Source: Fidelibacterota bacterium (lineage in GTDB: Bacteria > Marinisomatota > Marinisomatia > Marinisomatales > UBA1611). From it: a stretch of DNA of 8,111 nucleotides. Positions within the stretch are counted from its first letter, which is position 1. Each line of letters starts with the position of its first letter. Below the pieces are notes generated by a model, which worked only from the letters and a program-made list of their open reading frames with translations, was not told the DNA's origin and made no database searches. Positions 6,798 through 8,111 of the stretch are shown here, one piece after another. A program made the position numbers and the translations under genes. The stretch covers positions 1 through 8,111 of the forward strand of contig NZKX01000095.1 in NCBI GenBank assembly GCA_002694025.1, written 5' to 3'.

Positions 6798-7181
6798 TCA
6801 TGATGAGTGTTCGTATGATTCTAGAATTTCCTTTTTCAATGATTTCAGTTCTCCAATAATAAAGTTTATTTCTTTCTTCTGATCTTTTAGCCGATCCAGC
6901 CTCTTAGAAATAGCTTTCATAGCATTTTCTGATTGAGTTTTATGTGACGGGTCTACTTCATATAAATCAAGATAAGTCTTAATGTCTTTTAATGAGAAGC
7001 CTAATTTCTTTGCACGTAGAATTATTAATAGACGAGCTCGATCTTTATAATTAAAAACTCTGGTATTCCCTGCACGATTAGGATTTAGAAGGCCTTTTGA
7101 TTCATAAAATCTTATTGCTCTTTCAGTAATGTTTAACTCTTTAGATAATTGGGGGACGGTGTATAAGCTTTCTTTATGCAT
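6798..7181 (-). CDS. MerR-family transcriptional regulator, LiuR-like
   Basis: 127 residues from the ATG at 7181. The N-terminal winged helix-turn-helix has YTVPQLSKELNITERAIRFYE (7-27), then SKGLLNPNR and NTRVFNYKDRARL (39-51), followed by ILRAKKLGFSLKDIKTYLDLYE (54-75). The C-terminal part (84-123) is a Lys/Glu-rich amphipathic helix, the dimerisation coiled coil. There are no Cys residues, so it is not a metal sensor of the classical MerR type. The phrases IRFYE, RVRL/RARL and LRAKKLGFSL are very close to LiuR, the regulator of leucine/isovalerate and related acyl-CoA catabolism. A TTG at 7211 could extend the frame by ten residues, but MerR proteins usually start just before the YTV strand and the extension would cover the promoter. 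The gene heads the catabolic operon, so autoregulation with an acyl-CoA effector is likely. Confidence 0.9.
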   Translation of the reverse strand: MHKESLYTVPQLSKELNITERAIRFYESKGLLNPNRAGNTRVFNYKDRARLLIILRAKKLGFSLKDIKTYLDLYEVDPSHKTQSENAMKAISKRLDRLKDQKKEINFIIGELKSLKKEILESYEHSS

Positions 7182-7195
7182 AATAACTAATGGGT

Positions 7196-7224
7196 AAAAT
7201 AACTTACGCAATGGTTAGTTTCAA
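7196..7224 (-). promoter_or_regulatory. Candidate sigma70-like promoter of the regulator-led operon
   Basis: On the minus strand TTGAAA (7224-7219, five of six to consensus) and TATTTT (7201-7196, four of six) are separated by exactly 17 bases. The -10 ends 14 bases before the ATG at 7181, giving a very short leader of about seven bases. In an AT-rich genome such matches arise by chance, but it is the best pair in the only sizeable intergenic gap and coincides with a dyad. If the genome is Bacteroidota, its sigma factor prefers other sequences and this call would fail. Confidence 0.45.
7201..7220. promoter_or_regulatory. Candidate MerR/LiuR operator: 20-bp imperfect dyad
   Basis: On the plus strand AACTTACG-CAAT-GGTTAGTT has eight-base arms matching at six of eight positions. 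It fills the spacer between the candidate -35 and -10, the position where MerR-family activators bind and distort DNA. It lies 20 bases upstream of the LiuR-like start, so it would serve autoregulation and control of the whole operon. Confidence 0.45.
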
Positions 7225-7230
7225 CTTAAA

Positions 7231-7252
7231 GATAGTTTTGTTATTTACTATC
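7231..7252. repeat. Perfect 6-bp inverted repeat with 10-bp AT spacer
   Basis: On the plus strand GATAGT (7231-7236) and ACTATC (7247-7252) are exact inverse copies separated by ten A/T-rich bases. It lies between the receptor stop and the candidate promoter. It is not followed by a good U-tract in the direction of receptor transcription and the stem is weak, so a terminator is unlikely. A second protein-binding site upstream of the promoter is as plausible as chance. Confidence 0.3.
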
Positions 7253-7280
7253 AGGGAAAATTTGGTTACTAAATATGAAA

Positions 7281-8111
7281 TTAAAAAGTTGTAGTAAGTC
7301 GTAAAATCGCAACTCTTCCTATTGCGGGTCCACCTATAATTTCGGTGTGTCTAGAATTCAAAAAATTAGAGATAGTAAAGTTTGCTTTTACAATATCATT
7401 AATTTTATATCCTAAGTGTAAATCAAGTACTGTATAAGGTTGGATATTCCCAAAATAGATTCCGGAAGACCATTTAAATCCGTCTACAAATCTTCCATTA
7501 ATAGATGCAGTAAACGGATATTTTCTAGGGCTATATTGCAATTTCATTCCCGCTTTATGTTTAGGAGCATTAATTGGATCAACCGAGTTTGTAATTGGAT
7601 TTAGAAATTCTGTCATTCCGAGATATGAATAGGTTAAATCTAGAGACCATTCCAAGTTAATCAGTCCGGTAAGACTTGCATCAAAACCCCACATATCAAC
7701 ATTGCCGTAATTTATATATCCCACTACAACAGGAGGCGTGTAACCAGGGAAAGTATCCATAGCTGTTACTCCCTCCAAACCATTTCTCCAGTGGTTAAAT
7801 GATTCATCATAATCGTCAGAATCTACAATATCATTATTGACAATATCTTCAATTCTGTTAATTGATCCATCCTCATTATAATCTGTCTCCAAAACAGATT
7901 TTTCAACCACGATTGGTGTGATAAAAGTAACAGGACTTACAAAACTGCTGTAATTGCTTGTGTAAATATCTAGAGTTCCAAACAGTCTTGGACTTAATCT
8001 ACCTTTATATCCAATTTCCCAAGACTTAACAATCTCAGGACCTATTTCTGGCAAATCTTTTACTTCTTGTCCATAAAATCCTTCAATTTTTGGATCGGTA
8101 GAAGGGTAAAA
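7281..8111 (-). CDS. TonB-dependent outer-membrane receptor, C-terminal part (N-terminus beyond right edge)
   Basis: An uninterrupted frame runs from the window edge to a TAA at 7281: 276 residues, lacking the plug domain and most of the barrel. The entry phrase LPEIGPEIVKSWEIGYKG is the usual hallmark of TonB receptor barrels, followed by alternating amphipathic strands (for example FGTLDIYTSNYSSFVSP, WGFDASLTGLINLEWSLDLTYSYL, YTVLDLHLGYKI). The final strand VAILRLTTTF ends in Phe, the outer-membrane assembly signal. The receptor would import a bulky or scarce ligand using TonB-ExbBD energy. An acidic Asp/Asn-rich extracellular loop contains an EF-hand-like sequence. A TTG inside the frame at 8054 is not a real start, since homology continues upstream of it. 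It lies 99 bases before the catabolic operon in the same orientation, so it may import that operon's substrate, but no shared promoter is shown. Confidence 0.9.
   Translation of the reverse strand, partial: FYPSTDPKIEGFYGQEVKDLPEIGPEIVKSWEIGYKGRLSPRLFGTLDIYTSNYSSFVSPVTFITPIVVEKSVLETDYNEDGSINRIEDIVNNDIVDSDDYDESFNHWRNGLEGVTAMDTFPGYTPPVVVGYINYGNVDMWGFDASLTGLINLEWSLDLTYSYLGMTEFLNPITNSVDPINAPKHKAGMKLQYSPRKYPFTASINGRFVDGFKWSSGIYFGNIQPYTVLDLHLGYKINDIVKANFTISNFLNSRHTEIIGGPAIGRVAILRLTTTF
7848..7883 (-). other. EF-hand-like calcium-binding loop inside the receptor
   Basis: The twelve residues DYNEDGSINRIE fit the EF-hand loop pattern: Asp at 1, Asn at 3, Asp at 5, Gly at 6, Ile at 8 and Glu at 12. They sit in a predicted surface loop that continues with another acidic run ending DSDDYDE. 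Calcium binding to stabilise the loop or the ligand is the likely meaning; there are no flanking EF-hand helices evident. Confidence 0.5.

Larger units (their letters stand above)
1..7181 (-). other. Probable single operon: LiuR-like regulator plus seven acyl-CoA catabolic genes
   Basis: Eight minus-strand genes follow one another with gaps of 17, 5 and 3 bases, two ATGA overlaps, then gaps of 2 and 1 bases. There is no room for internal terminators or promoters outside coding sequence, and the operon continues past the left edge. The order is regulator, 3-hydroxyacyl-CoA dehydrogenase, dyad-less MaoC, catalytic MaoC, FMN enzyme, AtuA, crotonase, acyl-CoA dehydrogenase. The products cover dehydrogenation, hydration and second oxidation of an acyl-CoA, but no thiolase, lyase, CoA ligase or carboxylase is visible. 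Confidence 0.85.

Noticed and set aside
7182..7211. Ten-codon extension of the MerR regulator from a TTG at 7211
   Set aside because: It would run through the candidate promoter and dyad, and MerR proteins normally start just before the first strand of the winged helix.
7231..7252. Rho-independent terminator for the receptor gene
   Set aside because: The stem is only six bases, A/T-rich with a ten-base loop, and lacks a downstream U-tract of useful length.

Overview
The window is AT-rich (roughly one third G+C by eye), densely coding, and every supported gene lies on the minus strand. It therefore reads from right (8111) to left (1). It is a bacterial chromosomal segment. The short outer-membrane TonB-dependent receptor end, the AT-rich code and the near absence of Shine-Dalgarno sites suggest a marine Gram-negative bacterium. 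I lean towards the FCB group (Bacteroidota, Balneolota or Marinimicrobia-like), but this is an inference from style, not a marker gene.

Layout in transcription order: (1) 8111-7281, the C-terminal part of a TonB-dependent receptor, its N-terminus beyond the right edge. (2) 7280-7182, the only sizeable intergenic stretch (99 bases). It holds a candidate sigma70-like promoter, a 20-bp imperfect dyad in the promoter spacer as expected for a MerR-family operator, and a second perfect inverted repeat. (3) 7181-6798, a small LiuR-like MerR regulator. (4) 6780 to beyond position 1, seven tightly packed catabolic genes: a FadB/FadJ-type 3-hydroxyacyl-CoA dehydrogenase without a hydratase domain, a MaoC-fold protein that has lost the catalytic dyad, a MaoC-fold hydratase that keeps it, a nitronate monooxygenase-family FMN enzyme, a two-domain AtuA-family protein, an AtuE/LiuC-like enoyl-CoA hydratase, and an AtuD-like acyl-CoA dehydrogenase cut at the left edge. 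Gaps are 17, 5, 3, -4, -4, 2 and 1 bases, so this is very probably one operon including the regulator.

The genes fit degradation of a CoA-activated branched or isoprenoid-like acid: dehydrogenation, hydration and a second oxidation, controlled by a LiuR-type sensor. AtuA, AtuD-like and AtuE-like members recall the acyclic terpene utilisation (Atu) pathway. However, the geranyl-CoA carboxylase subunits are not in view, and the nitronate monooxygenase-like enzyme and split MaoC pair are not part of the classical atu cluster as I know it. The best candidate for something undescribed is this combination: AtuA (family of unknown biochemical activity), an FMN enzyme and a HadAB-like split hydratase in one operon. 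No RNA genes, CRISPR arrays, insertion sequences or clear terminators were seen, and no gene-free stretch exceeds 100 bases.
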